The notes: generated from the sequence alone by a model not told the origin. 64,000 bases of DNA from Glandiceps talaboti (GCF_964340395.1 NC_135557.1:11873046-11937045); one strand, 5' to 3'; counted from the first letter of the stretch, positions 20,520 to 32,154 are shown. A program made the numbers and translations.

Positions 20520-20626
20520 TATTTTGACTCAATTGGCCCTAGCAACCATGACCACGCCCTTAGCAACAGCCAAATGGCAGTATATTTTGGTCAAATAACA
20601 TCATCTGGTAGGCAAGTGAGTAAACG
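20520..20626 (+). repeat. Single unit of the ACCATGACCACGCCC repeat
   Basis: Matches 12748-12845 closely, including GGCAGTATATTTTGGTCAAA and ATCATCTGGTAGGCAAGTGA. Dispersal of single units outside the array suggests a mobile source. Confidence 0.8.
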
Positions 20627-20990
20627 CTGAAGGAGTTTACACAAGACTGGATCTTTCAGTCTACAGATCCTCAAGTAAAGTACTGTAACAACAATGCAGA
20701 ATGTGCTGCTCACACTAATCAAGGATAAATCATATGAATTCAAATTGTCCACCATCTTGATTTCCATAGGTTCTTCTTATAGAATTCTTAGAATACAGCA
20801 GATTACCACTACCTTCAACATGCTAGACTGTTTATAGCATGGAAACGGTATGATTGCACTAAAGAGAAGCATACACACATATCAGCCTTATAGTGATGTG
20901 TCTAAAATACACAAGAAAGGACTCTTCAATTCTTCTGTCAAGCTATTTTTGTCTATAATCATTAACTGACTATAATGCACACTACCTTAA

Positions 20991-21290
20991 AGTGGCCATA
21001 CATGGATGAGGATTTAGTTTGATTTTTTTATTTATAAAACAATGTTATCATGGCTTCCTTCAATGTGAAATAATACTGACCAAGTCTACGTAAGTCATTA
21101 CATTGCAAAAAGCTAAAAAAAATGTGTAAAAAGTTTGATATTGTACATACAATAACAAACATGTTATACATTTATTAATCTTTCACAATTTATTGAGTTA
21201 CAAACAAGGATTTAACATATGTTGTTTCACATTGTTTTATATATTTAAAATCCAAAATAAATAACCAATCCTCATATCCATATTGCCATT
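20991..21290. mobile_element. TTAA-flanked MITE M1, copy 2
   Basis: Flanked by TTAA at 20987-20990 and 21291-21294. The left end AGTGGCCATACATGGATGAG and the right end CTCATATCCATATTGCCATT are inverted; interior palindrome as in copy 1. Confidence 0.8.
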
Positions 21291-21294
21291 TTAA

Positions 21295-23196
21295 TCCAGT
21301 TCAGTGACTGACATGTGTAGAGTTTCAATGATTATCAATGACTGACTATAATATATACTCTTTACATAATGGATACAGCAACCGTCTTACACCGATTTTC
21401 ATTGATTAACTAACACATACTCTTTTAACTGGATTCATAGACTGGGATTCAGAGACTGACATACACTAAGTTTCAATGATTGTTCAGTGACTGTCTGACT
21501 TGCACTGAGTCACTAATAAAGTAACCAGTAGGCTTTGTCCTCAGTTGCAGTCTACAAATGTAGCTGTCTTTGATATTCACAGATGCCTCAATTGAAGCTA
21601 AAATAATAGTGCAGCTAAATTGTTACACACAAAAAACAGAACTTCTTACAAATAATCACCACACAAAAATATGCAAAACACAAGTCACAGACATGTCTGG
21701 TTTTGCATCAAAATGGGGTGCTTTAATAACCAGCAAGATCAGAAGTAAGTGCACTGATTAAACAAAGCACTCCACCTTTCTGTTACAGTGAAAAATGGCA
21801 GAAAGGTACTGAAAACGGTGAGCTAGAAAACGATAAAACTTTGGAATTGCAAAACTTGAAAATTGTCTGTACACTGAGTAACTGCAACCCTGGTGAGATT
21901 GTCTGTAGACTGAGTATGTGTAACCATGGCATGGTAAGATTGTCTGTGGACTGAGTAACTGTGACCATGGCAATATTGTCTGTACCTTGATTAACTGCAA
22001 CTGTGGTTGCAGTTAATCAAGCAATTAATTAATTTTGGTCCATCTAAGGCTCGTTTAACACCATGAGCACAGCATACACCAAGACCAGCCATGTAATCAG
22101 TGAGCTGCTACTATCTTTCCACCAATCCCAACAATCACTCATGGATTCAAATGGTTTCTTTATCAAGTACTGACAATACAGGACCTAAAATAAATAGATA
22201 TTTTGTTAGCAGGTTACTAAAATACTGATTAGATATTTTATGCCTTTATCAAAATAAGCTATGGTAAAATATTGTTTCTATTCATCTATGGCATGTTTAT
22301 TTCTGTTTCACATGAAAACACCTGGCACAGTGAATCTCAGTTTGTTTTACCTCATAATTTCTAGGACGAGAATCTCAAAATCAAGATTAGGGACAACTGC
22401 TTTATCCTCAATATTAAAAAGTGATGTGATCATTATGGGATGTATGAGTGTGTTTTGAATCAGTGCCAGCTGTTTGTGTATACATGTATCTTATCAACAA
22501 TGCTGTGTGTTTTTTAAATGATAAACAACAGTGTGATACAACAACTAAGTGAGTTCGTTAAATAAATGTGTGCTACATAGCAATGATGCTTCTTTCAACT
22601 TCAAAACTGCTGGCACAATGTGATTATGTCAGTCACATGTAAATTTACCATAACACTTGATTGGGATGTGGCGTGGGAAGGTGGAGAAGGGTGGTCCTTA
22701 AAAAAATGGTGTCAGCACCTTCGTTGACATTGTGAAATGATGCTACATATATGAGGAATAGTATATACATTCTATAGCTTATGTAAATATAACCACTGCA
22801 CTTCAAATTAGTTTTCAATTGAAAACATAGGCGAAAATCCTACCTGTGACAGTGCCTCGCATACTCGTATTAGTCGTACGAGTCGTAGTTCATTCTGGAC
22901 ATACTAAGGTAAACACTTCTTTCACCCATCCTGACACAAATTGATTGTATGCCTCTAGGATATTCCACAGATCGATATCTGATTATTGATATAAATATGG
23001 ATAATAACGATGTATCTTGTATATTGAGATTTTTGATACTCTCGAGCAGCAACGTATGGTTTTTGAGTGGTATGCATACCGTCTGATGTATTTCCGGGTC
23101 ATGATACAACGGTACCTCTAGCCTACTGAAAAGTATTCTAATGCATTTCACATTTGACTCGACTCCTTTTTCTGATGCTCGATAACTTATTTCAAC
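21295..23196. other. Duplicated non-coding segment
   Basis: Contains GACTGACAT/CAGTGACTG-type short repeats near 21300-21490 and a three-fold repeat of ATTGTCTGTA-CTGAGTAACTG near 21863-21990. No coding exon supported. Confidence 0.5.
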
Positions 23197-23297
23197 CCGT
23201 CAGACCGACAACGTAAACTAACACAGTCGGAATATCACTACACGTATCACCAAGAGCTTAGGTAAGTGTGCATGCTCTTTCTCTCACTAGTAGCAAG
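23197..23297 (+). promoter_or_regulatory. Promoter/5'UTR-exon cassette, copy A
   Basis: CCGTCAGACCGACAACGTAA ... CACGTATCACCAAGAGCTTAG|GTAAGT, ending in a splice donor at 23262. Shares order and spacing with the cystatin 5' exon region at 44775-44850. No coding exon of a cystatin follows; a gypsy element starts about 90 bases downstream. Preceded by CTCGATAACTTATTT, the same word that builds the 16388-17484 minisatellite. Confidence 0.65.
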
Positions 23298-23389
23298 AAA
23301 AGTGAAAATCTATCTTTACCTGGCCCGGCCTTTTACCTGTTTTATGTACCGCCCGGCTGTAGCTATGGAATTTGTCATTCTGATCAAAA

Positions 23390-23530
23390 TGAGTTGGGGT
23401 TCGATGTGTAGTGGATGTGTGGATAAAGAAGAGACACTGACAACGACAACGTGTATGAACGTAACTGCGTATCTGTATTATATGAATAATTAATGAGGTC
23501 ATGTAAGGTCAACTATAGTCTAGCATTACA
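23390..23530 (-). repeat. 3' LTR of the gypsy element
   Basis: 141 bp beginning TGAGTTGGGG and ending AGCATTACA on the + strand, identical to 28001-28141 over its full length. Confidence 0.96.
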
Positions 23531-23540
23531 ACTCATGACA

Positions 23541-23553
23541 TCCCTCTCTTTTC
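23541..23553 (-). other. Polypurine tract of the gypsy element
   Basis: Minus-strand GAAAAGAGAGGGA lies a few bases upstream of the 3' LTR in element orientation, the place where plus-strand DNA synthesis is primed. Confidence 0.7.
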
Positions 23554-23822
23554 AAAGTTAAGCGAGTCAATCTTAACAGTTTGTGATTGAGAACAACAAT
23601 TAACAGTAATTGAACGGTTCATGCAAATCAAAGAGTTTGTGTCCAAATAGTTACGAATAACAGTTCGCGGTAATAACACAGTATGAATAAGAGTTAACAG
23701 TGAAACACTTCAAATAGTTCATGGTAGTTTAAACAGTCCATGTGACTAACATTAACAGTCTGATAACACAGTCCATATGAATATACTTATACAGTTCAAC
23801 AAGTGTATATATGGTTCAAAGT

Positions 23823-26800
23823 TCACAAGTCCAATCTATCTGGTGGTTTCACATTTCTGGTTGATCTCCTGAGTATACGAGGTGGATCCTCAATTGGAGA
23901 GGGTGTAGATGTCTCGGGTGTAGACGTAACCTTTCCTTCTGGGGTCATATCCATTTCCACAGATTGCGAGGTATTGAAGTTTTCACCTGTGCGCCTGAAA
24001 TGACGTCTGTTCCGTCTAAGTGTGCTTCCATTCTCCTTCTGAACAGTGAAAGCACGCGGTTCCTGTTGGATGGTCTTAATTACACCAGGTTCCCACGTAC
24101 AGTTCTGATGGTTGTAGACACGTGTGGATTCACCGGTGTTCAAGCTAGGAAGAGGTCTTGCATGTCTGTCATAGTATGACTTTTGGGTGTCCTGTCTGTG
24201 TTGAAGCTTTACATTGACATCACCGTCAGCTTGTGTTGTAATGTCAGGCTTCCTGATAGTTGGCAGGTTGGTCTGGTAGGCTCTTGAGTTGAGAAGCTCT
24301 GCTGGAGAAGGTAAGTTGTGATCTAGTGGTGTGCTTCTCAAGCATAGCATTGCAAGGTGTGGGTCTGTACCGGACTCCTTGCACTTCTGTAGCAAGTTCT
24401 TGACAGTTTGAACAGTTCTTTCTATAAGACCGTTAGCCTGTGAATAGTAAGGACTGGTTGTCACATGTTCGAATCCGTATATAGCACTGAATTTCTGGAA
24501 TTGTGCGGAGGTAAACTGAGTGCCATGTCCTGTCACTAGCTTACTAGGAATGCCAAGTTCCTCGAAGATTGACTTCATGTGTGCAATCGTAGTGTTAGAC
24601 TGGATGTTGTTCAATCTTCTCACAATGGGGAACTTACTGTAGTAGTCTGATACTAACAGGTATGGTGTATTGTTCCAGAAAAATAGATCAGCTGCTAGTG
24701 TGTGCCATGGTCTTGATGGTACGTCGTGCGGCATGAGTGGTTCTTTAACATTCGCCTTCTGGTTGTGTTGACACGGGGCGCATGATTTCACCATCTCCTC
24801 TATGTCGCGGTTTATGTTGGGCCAAAATACTGATCCCTTGGCTCGAAGTTTGCTTTTCTCTGCACCTTGGTGAGCATAGTGAATTTGCTCTAGCACTGCT
24901 GACTGTAGGGTTTTCGGGATGATGATACGTGTTCCCTTCAGTACTACACCATCAGCAATGGTTAATTCATCACGGTAATTCCAATATGAGAGTAGGTCCC
25001 TTGGGCACTGTGACCTGCTGTCGGGCCATCCTTGCATAACCACTGATTTGAGCAAACTCAGAGTTTCGTCTTTTGCTGTTTCGCTCTTGATCTGCTCGAT
25101 GCGGGTGGTGCTTGCATTCATGTGTAGGTGGAATTCGTGAATAGATACGTCAAGGCCTTCAATGGCGTCACCTGGACGTGGTGTAACTCTGGAAAGAGCA
25201 TCTGCCAGTGGAATGTCCTTTCCTGGTACGTACTTGATGCTAATGTCATACTTCTGAATACGAAGCATCATTCTGGCAATACGAGGTGGTGCACTGGCTA
25301 AGTGTTTCTTAAATATAGCCTCTAGTGGTTTGTGGTCTGTCTCTACTGTGACATGACGACCATATGCATAGTAGTGAAATTTCTCTAGACCGTGTACGAT
25401 TGCCAGCATTTCTCTCTCAATGTTGGAGTATCGACTTTCAGTGTCTGTGAGTAACTTACTGCGATATTCAACTGGGCCTTTGTCCTGTAGTAGGGTAGCT
25501 CCTAGTCCGCGTTGTGATGCGTCGACTTGAATTATGACTGGTTTGGTACTGTCGAAGTACTGCAGTGTTTGAGGTGATGTGATCGTGTACCTGATCTTGT
25601 TAACTGCAGCTTGGTGCTCAGGTCCCCAAACAAATGCACTTGTTTTCTTGGTCAGATCCCACAAATTTGCTGATAGTGAAGCAAGGTTGGGAGTATACCT
25701 GCTAAGAAATTGTACCATGCCTAGGAATGTTTGTAGATCCTCCAGACTTGAAGATGGATCCATTTCATTAATAGCTTGTACCTTGCATGGGTCTGGTCGG
25801 AGCCCGTCAGCGCTAATGATGTGTCCGAAGAAAGAGATCTCTGTGCATTGTATTTTGCACTTGTCTGCATTGAAACGTAGGCCAGTCTCCTTAGCGCGTT
25901 CCATTACTGCCTTAAGGTTACTGTCATGTTGCTCAGTTGTGCTGCCATATACGATGATATCGTCAGCAATACCAGTGACACCTGGGAGGTGACCAAAGGT
26001 CTCATCAACCTTCTTCTGAAATACATCTTGTGCGCAGATAAGGCCAAATGGAAGCCGTAGAAATCTGTATCTGCCATGGGGTGAGTTGAAGGTTGTGTAT
26101 AGTGAGCTTTCATAATCAAGCTTGATGTTCCAGTATCCGCTACGTGCGTCGACAATGGAAAAGTACTTTGCTCCACTGAGTTTAGGAAGAATCTCTTCAA
26201 CTGTGGGAGTGCAGTGGTGTGGTCTTTTAATGGCATGATTAAGGTCCTTTTGATCTAGGCATAATCGAAGACTGACATTTTTGCGTGTGGCACATACTAA
26301 GGAATTAACCCAATCTGTGGGCTCATCCACTTTAGCAATAATGCCCTGGGTTACCAACGAGTTCAGTTCCTGTTTCAGTGGTTCACTTAGTGCCTGTGGT
26401 ACACGTCGTGGTGGGTGCACAACTGGGGGTACACTTGGGTCGAGAGTGATGTGGTACTCTCCTTGGAAACAGCCAATGCCTTCAAAGCACTGCTTGTAGT
26501 CATGCATTATCTGTTCTTTAGCTGCAGGGTCACCTTTGGAAGGCGATATATCATGTTGAGTGATGCTGTAATTCACAGTAACAAGTCCCATATCCTGGCA
26601 AGTAGGCAGGCCTAGTATTGTTGGACCATCACATTGTACAACGAAAAATGAGCACGACTTGGACTCTCCATGATGTGTGAGTGTCAACACACAACATCCA
26701 TAGTGATGTAAAGTCTGTCCACCATATGCTGTGATGGTAGTATTAGACTTAGATAATCCCTGGGGAACACCATCAGTGTTACATGGTTTGGATGGAAATA

Positions 26801-27884
26801 GCTGCTTATATGTGCTTACAGTCATAACATTTCCTTCAGCACCAGTGTCTACCTTACATGTTAGGGGTACACAGTCATTCTCTGCATCAACATATACTTG
26901 TATCATGGCCTGTTTGCTGGCTCTCAAGGTGTCTATGTGGATTGTATGAAAATACATCTGTGTATCCTCTGTATCAGTGACATGTATAGGTTTGGCTGCA
27001 CTGTTGCTGTAGCTGGTTCTGGTATCATTTACTGCTAGTGAATGCATACCTTGTTTACTGGGTTTCTGTTTACTCCTATCTTGTTGTTGTGTTCTTGGGT
27101 TGGAACCGGGTTTAGCCTTACGTGAGCGGCATACACGCTTCCAGTGATTTGGCTTGCCACATGCTCTGCATTCAGATCCGTGTGCTGGGCAGGAGGACCG
27201 GTCAGATTGGTCATGTACTGTGCCACAATTTCCACATTTACCAGTTTTAGTATGTGCACTCTGCCTATTACGTGAAGTGTATCGCATAGCATGGACAGTA
27301 CTGCTATCTACAGTGTTACGTATGGCACTTAGTTGGGTACATGTGGCCTCTAATGTACGTGCGATGTCGACAGCTTTATCTAGTGTGAGTGTGTCATCGT
27401 GTTCTAGGAGCTTCGACTGCACGCGTTGGTTACTTGATCCAAAGATAAGAGTATCAATAATATGCTCGTTTGGGTTGGTATACTTGCATTCAGCTACAAT
27501 TGTTCTAATGTTCTTTAAAAATGTGTCTACAGGCTCACCTGGCTGTTGCTTTAGTGTGCGTAGCTTGTATCTTGCCAGACGAAAGTTGCTTTTAGGAGCG
27601 ACGTACTCCTCGAATTTGTTCCAATATGTAGCGAGTTTTGTCTTTTCCTCAGTGGTTAGATTCCATGTGGTGACGATGTCAATTCCAACTTCACCGGACC
27701 AGATTTGGAGATAGTTGCATTTCTCCGCCTCTGTCTTGGCTGTGAGTGGGCCATTAAAGTATAACTCACACATTTGTTTGAATTTCTTTAGGGCTTGCAC
27801 TGCATCACTCGAGTGCCAGTCCATGGTTGGGACGGGTAAGCCAGCGAGTTCCGCCATCTTGAACTTGTCAGTCTGCACGTACAC
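23823..27884 (-). CDS. gag-pol: Gypsy gag-pol polyprotein (1353 codons)
   Basis: Single uninterrupted frame; the likely initiator is Met1 or Met10 (MAELAGLP). In order: gag-like region about 20-190; cysteine-rich zinc knuckles at 217-252, with a canonical C-x2-C-x4-H-x4-C at 239-252; aspartic protease DTGA at 346-349; reverse transcriptase about 490-720 with Asp579 in FSIVDA and IADD with Asp641/Asp642; RNase H with Asp788, TD850 and ADALSR at 894-899; integrase zinc site His1002, His1005, Cys1035, Cys1038; integrase core with Asp1066 and Glu1155. The position of the second core Asp, 36 residues before Glu1155, is Gly1119 (TGHGTQF). Everything else looks intact. Gag and pol in one frame implies no frameshift is used. 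Confidence 0.97.
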   Translation of the reverse strand: MYVQTDKFKMAELAGLPVPTMDWHSSDAVQALKKFKQMCELYFNGPLTAKTEAEKCNYLQIWSGEVGIDIVTTWNLTTEEKTKLATYWNKFEEYVAPKSNFRLARYKLRTLKQQPGEPVDTFLKNIRTIVAECKYTNPNEHIIDTLIFGSSNQRVQSKLLEHDDTLTLDKAVDIARTLEATCTQLSAIRNTVDSSTVHAMRYTSRNRQSAHTKTGKCGNCGTVHDQSDRSSCPAHGSECRACGKPNHWKRVCRSRKAKPGSNPRTQQQDRSKQKPSKQGMHSLAVNDTRTSYSNSAAKPIHVTDTEDTQMYFHTIHIDTLRASKQAMIQVYVDAENDCVPLTCKVDTGAEGNVMTVSTYKQLFPSKPCNTDGVPQGLSKSNTTITAYGGQTLHHYGCCVLTLTHHGESKSCSFFVVQCDGPTILGLPTCQDMGLVTVNYSITQHDISPSKGDPAAKEQIMHDYKQCFEGIGCFQGEYHITLDPSVPPVVHPPRRVPQALSEPLKQELNSLVTQGIIAKVDEPTDWVNSLVCATRKNVSLRLCLDQKDLNHAIKRPHHCTPTVEEILPKLSGAKYFSIVDARSGYWNIKLDYESSLYTTFNSPHGRYRFLRLPFGLICAQDVFQKKVDETFGHLPGVTGIADDIIVYGSTTEQHDSNLKAVMERAKETGLRFNADKCKIQCTEISFFGHIISADGLRPDPCKVQAINEMDPSSSLEDLQTFLGMVQFLSRYTPNLASLSANLWDLTKKTSAFVWGPEHQAAVNKIRYTITSPQTLQYFDSTKPVIIQVDASQRGLGATLLQDKGPVEYRSKLLTDTESRYSNIEREMLAIVHGLEKFHYYAYGRHVTVETDHKPLEAIFKKHLASAPPRIARMMLRIQKYDISIKYVPGKDIPLADALSRVTPRPGDAIEGLDVSIHEFHLHMNASTTRIEQIKSETAKDETLSLLKSVVMQGWPDSRSQCPRDLLSYWNYRDELTIADGVVLKGTRIIIPKTLQSAVLEQIHYAHQGAEKSKLRAKGSVFWPNINRDIEEMVKSCAPCQHNQKANVKEPLMPHDVPSRPWHTLAADLFFWNNTPYLLVSDYYSKFPIVRRLNNIQSNTTIAHMKSIFEELGIPSKLVTGHGTQFTSAQFQKFSAIYGFEHVTTSPYYSQANGLIERTVQTVKNLLQKCKESGTDPHLAMLCLRSTPLDHNLPSPAELLNSRAYQTNLPTIRKPDITTQADGDVNVKLQHRQDTQKSYYDRHARPLPSLNTGESTRVYNHQNCTWEPGVIKTIQQEPRAFTVQKENGSTLRRNRRHFRRTGENFNTSQSVEMDMTPEGKVTSTPETSTPSPIEDPPRILRRSTRNVKPPDRLDL

Positions 27885-27976
27885 ACTTTCTCAGACGAAC
27901 CAAAACAACACCGGCCTGGTGTCGATCATCCACTGTAAAATACACACCTGAAGTTACTGCCGAGTTGTCTAACTTC

Positions 27977-27995
27977 GATCCCGCTTCTGACACCA
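27977..27995 (-). other. Primer binding site (tRNA-Leu)
   Basis: Minus-strand TGGTGTCAGAAGCGGGATC begins 5 bases inside the 5' LTR. It complements the 3' end of metazoan tRNA-Leu (CTTCTGACACCA), the primer for minus-strand synthesis. Confidence 0.85.
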
Positions 27996-28000
27996 TGTAA

Positions 28001-28141
28001 TGAGTTGGGGTTCGATGTGTAGTGGATGTGTGGATAAAGAAGAGACACTGACAACGACAACGTGTATGAACGTAACTGCGTATCTGTATTATATGAATAA
28101 TTAATGAGGTCATGTAAGGTCAACTATAGTCTAGCATTACA
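28001..28141 (-). repeat. 5' LTR of the gypsy element
   Basis: Identical to 23390-23530. In element orientation it runs TGTAATGCTAG...CCCCAACTCA and should contain the element's promoter. Confidence 0.96.
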
Positions 28142-28426
28142 GCTGTTGTTCCCCCATTACTACTGTGAGACCCACTCTGCTCCTCACACCAATTTCCATT
28201 TTCTAAAATATGGCCCTCCTTGAGGACCCATTTGAAAAAATAACCCCCCCCCCACCCACCCACCACCACTACCACCACCACCACCTTGTAATTTCTTAGG
28301 GCTCTATTACATAGCTATTGTCACAAATGTCTACTATTGGTTCCTATGTTGAGTGTTTTTTTCATGTTCATTTTGAGATTAAAAATTATGATTCAACATT
28401 GTTCTGTTTGATGTTTATGTTGACAG

Positions 28427-28893
28427 GTCAGCCTTCAAAGTTTTATCTAACTGGACAAATCCAGGCAGAGTTCCTTCCCTACACATGAGACATACAGTGT
28501 CACAATCCCCATCCACAGGCACAATGGAAAGATATGAACAAACCATGCAGAGGTCAGAAAAAACTCAGTGGATATCAGGGAGGTTCCTTCTACATATTTT
28601 CCAGCATTAAAATTAAACCAGCTGATTCAGTAGCGAGTTTAATAGACACCGAGACTTTGAAAGAGGGACATCGCACCATTTCAACACAGACAGTGCAGTG
28701 GTACAGATATTTCTCATGCAGAGATAATGAGACTTTATATATAGAGATTAACAATTTGAGAAATGCACCGAGACAGACTCAACAGGATCAGGAACAGTTT
28801 ACTGTTTTTACTAAACCATTTGATGCTAATAATGAAAAGGTGAAGTTTTATACCGGACTTAAATTTCACGACAATAATGACTGTATTATATAG
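28427..28893 (+). pseudogene. Candidate exon with in-frame TGA (duplication copy B)
   Basis: Same structure as 19463-19929, including acceptor, in-frame TGA (28486-28488) and an identical 119-codon frame from ATG 28534. This copy has no upstream exon 1, because the duplication starts inside the intron; if transcribed it would use a different 5' end. Confidence 0.4.
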
Positions 28894-29482
28894 TCTGGTT
28901 GAAAGGTATCTCTTTAATAGAGACATGTACAGTATTTACTAAATTTCAATAAGTATTTGTTGGCAATGACAAAACTTGGCTTGAACTTTCAATTAGCTTA
29001 AAGCACAATTAGAATGGTTTGTGCAAAGTATCCTTTTTCATCACAGGGGGCAGCTGATTGATCGATCGATCGATCGGTTGATTTATTGATTGATTGATTA
29101 TTATTTGCTTGAATGATTGATCAATTGAATGATCAATTTTTGTGGTGCAATATAGCTTATTTTGTGTGTGATATTGATCAATTCATTCATTGAGTTTTAA
29201 AACTATCTCTTTTTCTTCCCTTGTTACTTGGCTCTCAGCTATATCTCAGACCACTAGCAGTCTGAGGCTGTATGTCATTCTCTCTTTTCTTTATTGACTA
29301 AATAAAGACGCCTTGTCCATTCTTACCATCTTATCTAAATTAAAACATTCCTAATCTTATAATTGGCGAGAGATCACTTACATTAATTACAGTTTGCTTT
29401 ATCTCTCATCTGCTGGGAGATTATCACATTGGACAAACATTCGATCATTCATAAACTAATAAGTTCTTTTCCTTAGGTCGAA

Positions 29483-29590
29483 ATATTTTGACTCAATTGG
29501 CCCTAGCAACCATGACCACGCCCTTAGCAACAGCCAAATGGCAGTATATTTTGGTCAAATAACATCATCTGGTAGGCAAGTGAGTAAACG
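29483..29590 (+). repeat. Single unit of the ACCATGACCACGCCC repeat (copy B)
   Basis: Duplicate of 20520-20626. Confidence 0.8.
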
Positions 29591-29954
29591 CTGAAGGAGT
29601 TTACACAAGACTGGATCTTTCAGTCTACAGATCCTCAAGTAAAGTACTGTAACAACAATGCAGAATGTGCTGCTCACACTAATCAAGGATAAATCATATG
29701 AATTCAAATTGTCCACCATCTTGATTTCCATAGGTTCTTCTTATAGAATTCTTAGAATACAGCAGATTACCACTACCTTCAACATGCTAGACTGTTTATA
29801 GCATGGAAACGGTATGATTGCACTAAAGAGAAGCATACACACATATCAGCCTTATAGTGATGTGTCTAAAATACACAAGAAAGGACTCTTCAATTCTTCT
29901 GTCAAGCTATTTTTGTCTATAATCATTAACTGACTATAATGCACACTACCTTAA

Positions 29955-30254
29955 AGTGGCCATACATGGATGAGGATTTAGTTTGATTTTTTTATTTATA
30001 AAACAATGTTATCATGGCTTCCTTCAATGTGAAATAATACTGACCAAGTCTACGTAAGTCATTACATTGCAAAAAGCTAAAAAAAATGTGTAAAAAGTTT
30101 GATATTGTACATACAATAACAAACATGTTATACATTTATTAATCTTTCACAATTTATTGAGTTACAAACAAGGATTTAACATATGTTGTTTCACATTGTT
30201 TTATATATTTAAAATCCAAAATAAATAACCAATCCTCATATCCATATTGCCATT
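29955..30254. mobile_element. TTAA-flanked MITE M1, copy 3
   Basis: Duplicate of 20991-21290 created by the tandem duplication, not by a separate insertion. Confidence 0.8.
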
Positions 30255-32154
30255 TTAATCCAGTTCAGTGACTGACATGTGTAGAGTTTCAATGATTATC
30301 AATGACTGACTATAATATATACTCTTTACATAATGGATACAGCAACCGTCTTACACCGATTTTCATTGATTAACTAACACATACTCTTTTAACTGGATTC
30401 ATAGACTGGGATTCAGAGACTGACATACACTAAGTTTCAATGATTGTTCAGTGACTGTCTGACTTGCACTGAGTCACTAATAAAGTAACCAGTAGGCTTT
30501 GTCCTCAGTTGCAGTCTACAAATGTAGCTGTCTTTGATATTCACAGATGCCTCAATTGAAGCTAAAATAATAGTGCAGCTAAATTGTTACACACAAAAAA
30601 CAGAACTTCTTACAAATAATCACCACACAAAAATATGCAAAACACAAGTCACAGACATGTCTGGTTTTGCATCAAAATGGGGTGCTTTAATAACCAGCAA
30701 GATCAGAAGTAAGTGCACTGATTAAACAAAGCACTCCACCTTTCTGTTACAGTGAAAAATGGCAGAAAGGTACTGAAAACGGTGAGCTAGAAAACGATAA
30801 AACTTTGGAATTGCAAAACTTGAAAATTGTCTGTACACTGAGTAACTGCAACCCTGGTGAGATTGTCTGTAGACTGAGTATGTGTAACCATGGCATGGTA
30901 AGATTGTCTGTGGACTGAGTAACTGTGACCATGGCAATATTGTCTGTACCTTGATTAACTGCAACTGTGGTTGCAGTTAATCAAGCAATTAATTAATTTT
31001 GGTCCATCTAAGGCTCGTTTAACACCATGAGCACAACATACACCAAGACCAGCCATGTCATCAGTGAGCTGCTACTATCTTTCCACCAATCCCAACAATC
31101 ACTCATGGATTCAAATGGTTTCTTTATCAAGTACTGACAATACAGGACCTAAAATAAATAGATATTTTGTTAGCAGGTTACTAAAATACTGATTAGATAT
31201 TTTATGCCTTTATCAAAACAAGCTATGGTAAAATATTGTTTCTATTCATCTATGGCATGTTTATTTCTGTTTCACATGAAAACACCTGGCACAGTGAATC
31301 TCAGTTTGTTTTACCTCATAATTTCTAGGACGAGAATCTCAAAATCAAGATTAGGGACAACTGCTTTATCCTCAATATTAAAAAGTGATGTGATCATTAT
31401 GGGATGTATGAGTGTGTTTTGAATCAGTGCCAGCTGTTTGTGTATACATGTATCTTATCAACAATGCTGTGTGTTTTTTTAAATGATAAACAACAGTGTG
31501 ATACAACAACTAAGTGAGTTCGTTAAATAAATGTGTGCTACATAGCAATGATGCTTCTTTCAACTTCAAAACTGCTGGCACAATGTGATTATGTCAGTCA
31601 CATGTAAATTTACCATAACACTTGATTGGGATGTGGCGTGGGAAGGTGGAGAAGGGTGGTCCTTAAAAAAATGGTGTCAGCACCTTCGTTGACATTGTGA
31701 AATGATGCTACATATATGAGGAATAGTATATACATTCTATAGCTTATGTAAATATAACCACTGCACTTCAAATTAGTTTTCAATTGAAAACATAGGCGAA
31801 AATCCTACCTGTGACAGTGCCTCGCATACTCGTATTAGTCGTACGAGTCGTAGTTCATTCTGGACATACTAAGGTAAACACTTCTTTCACCCATCCTGAC
31901 ACAAATTGATTGTATGCCTCTAGGATATTCCACAGATCGATATCTGATTATTGATATAAATATGGATAATAACGATGTATCTTGTATATTGAGATTTTTG
32001 ATACTCTCGAGCAGCAACGTATGGTTTTTGAGTGGTATGCATACCGTCTGATGTATTTCCGGGTCATGATACAACGGTACCTCTAGCCTACTGAAAAGTA
32101 TTCTAATGCATTTCACATTTGACTCGACTCTGATGCTCGATAACTTATTTCAAC

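Larger units (their letters stand above)
19181..23389. repeat. 4.2-kb tandem duplication, copy A
   Basis: Repeated nearly exactly at 28144-32347. I noticed only about a dozen differences (for example GTTGTATG versus GCTGTATG near 20305 and a 7-base insertion near 23167). Copy A holds the 119-codon frame, one MITE M1, one minisatellite unit and cassette copy A at its right end. The gypsy element follows immediately. Confidence 0.97.
23390..28141 (-). mobile_element. Ty3/gypsy LTR retrotransposon, complete
   Basis: A 4752-bp element in reverse orientation with identical 141-bp LTRs (TG...CA), a primer binding site complementary to tRNA-Leu, a single gag-pol frame and a purine-rich tract before the 3' LTR. 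Identical LTRs indicate very recent insertion or LTR homogenisation. It separates the two copies of a 4.2-kb tandem duplication, and no target-site duplication is visible (left flank GATCAAAA, right flank GCTGTTG). Confidence 0.97.

Noticed and set aside
23803-27951. Plus-strand frames inside the gypsy element, for example 27154-27714 (186 codons)
   Set aside because: Shadows of the minus-strand gag-pol frame; no motif.
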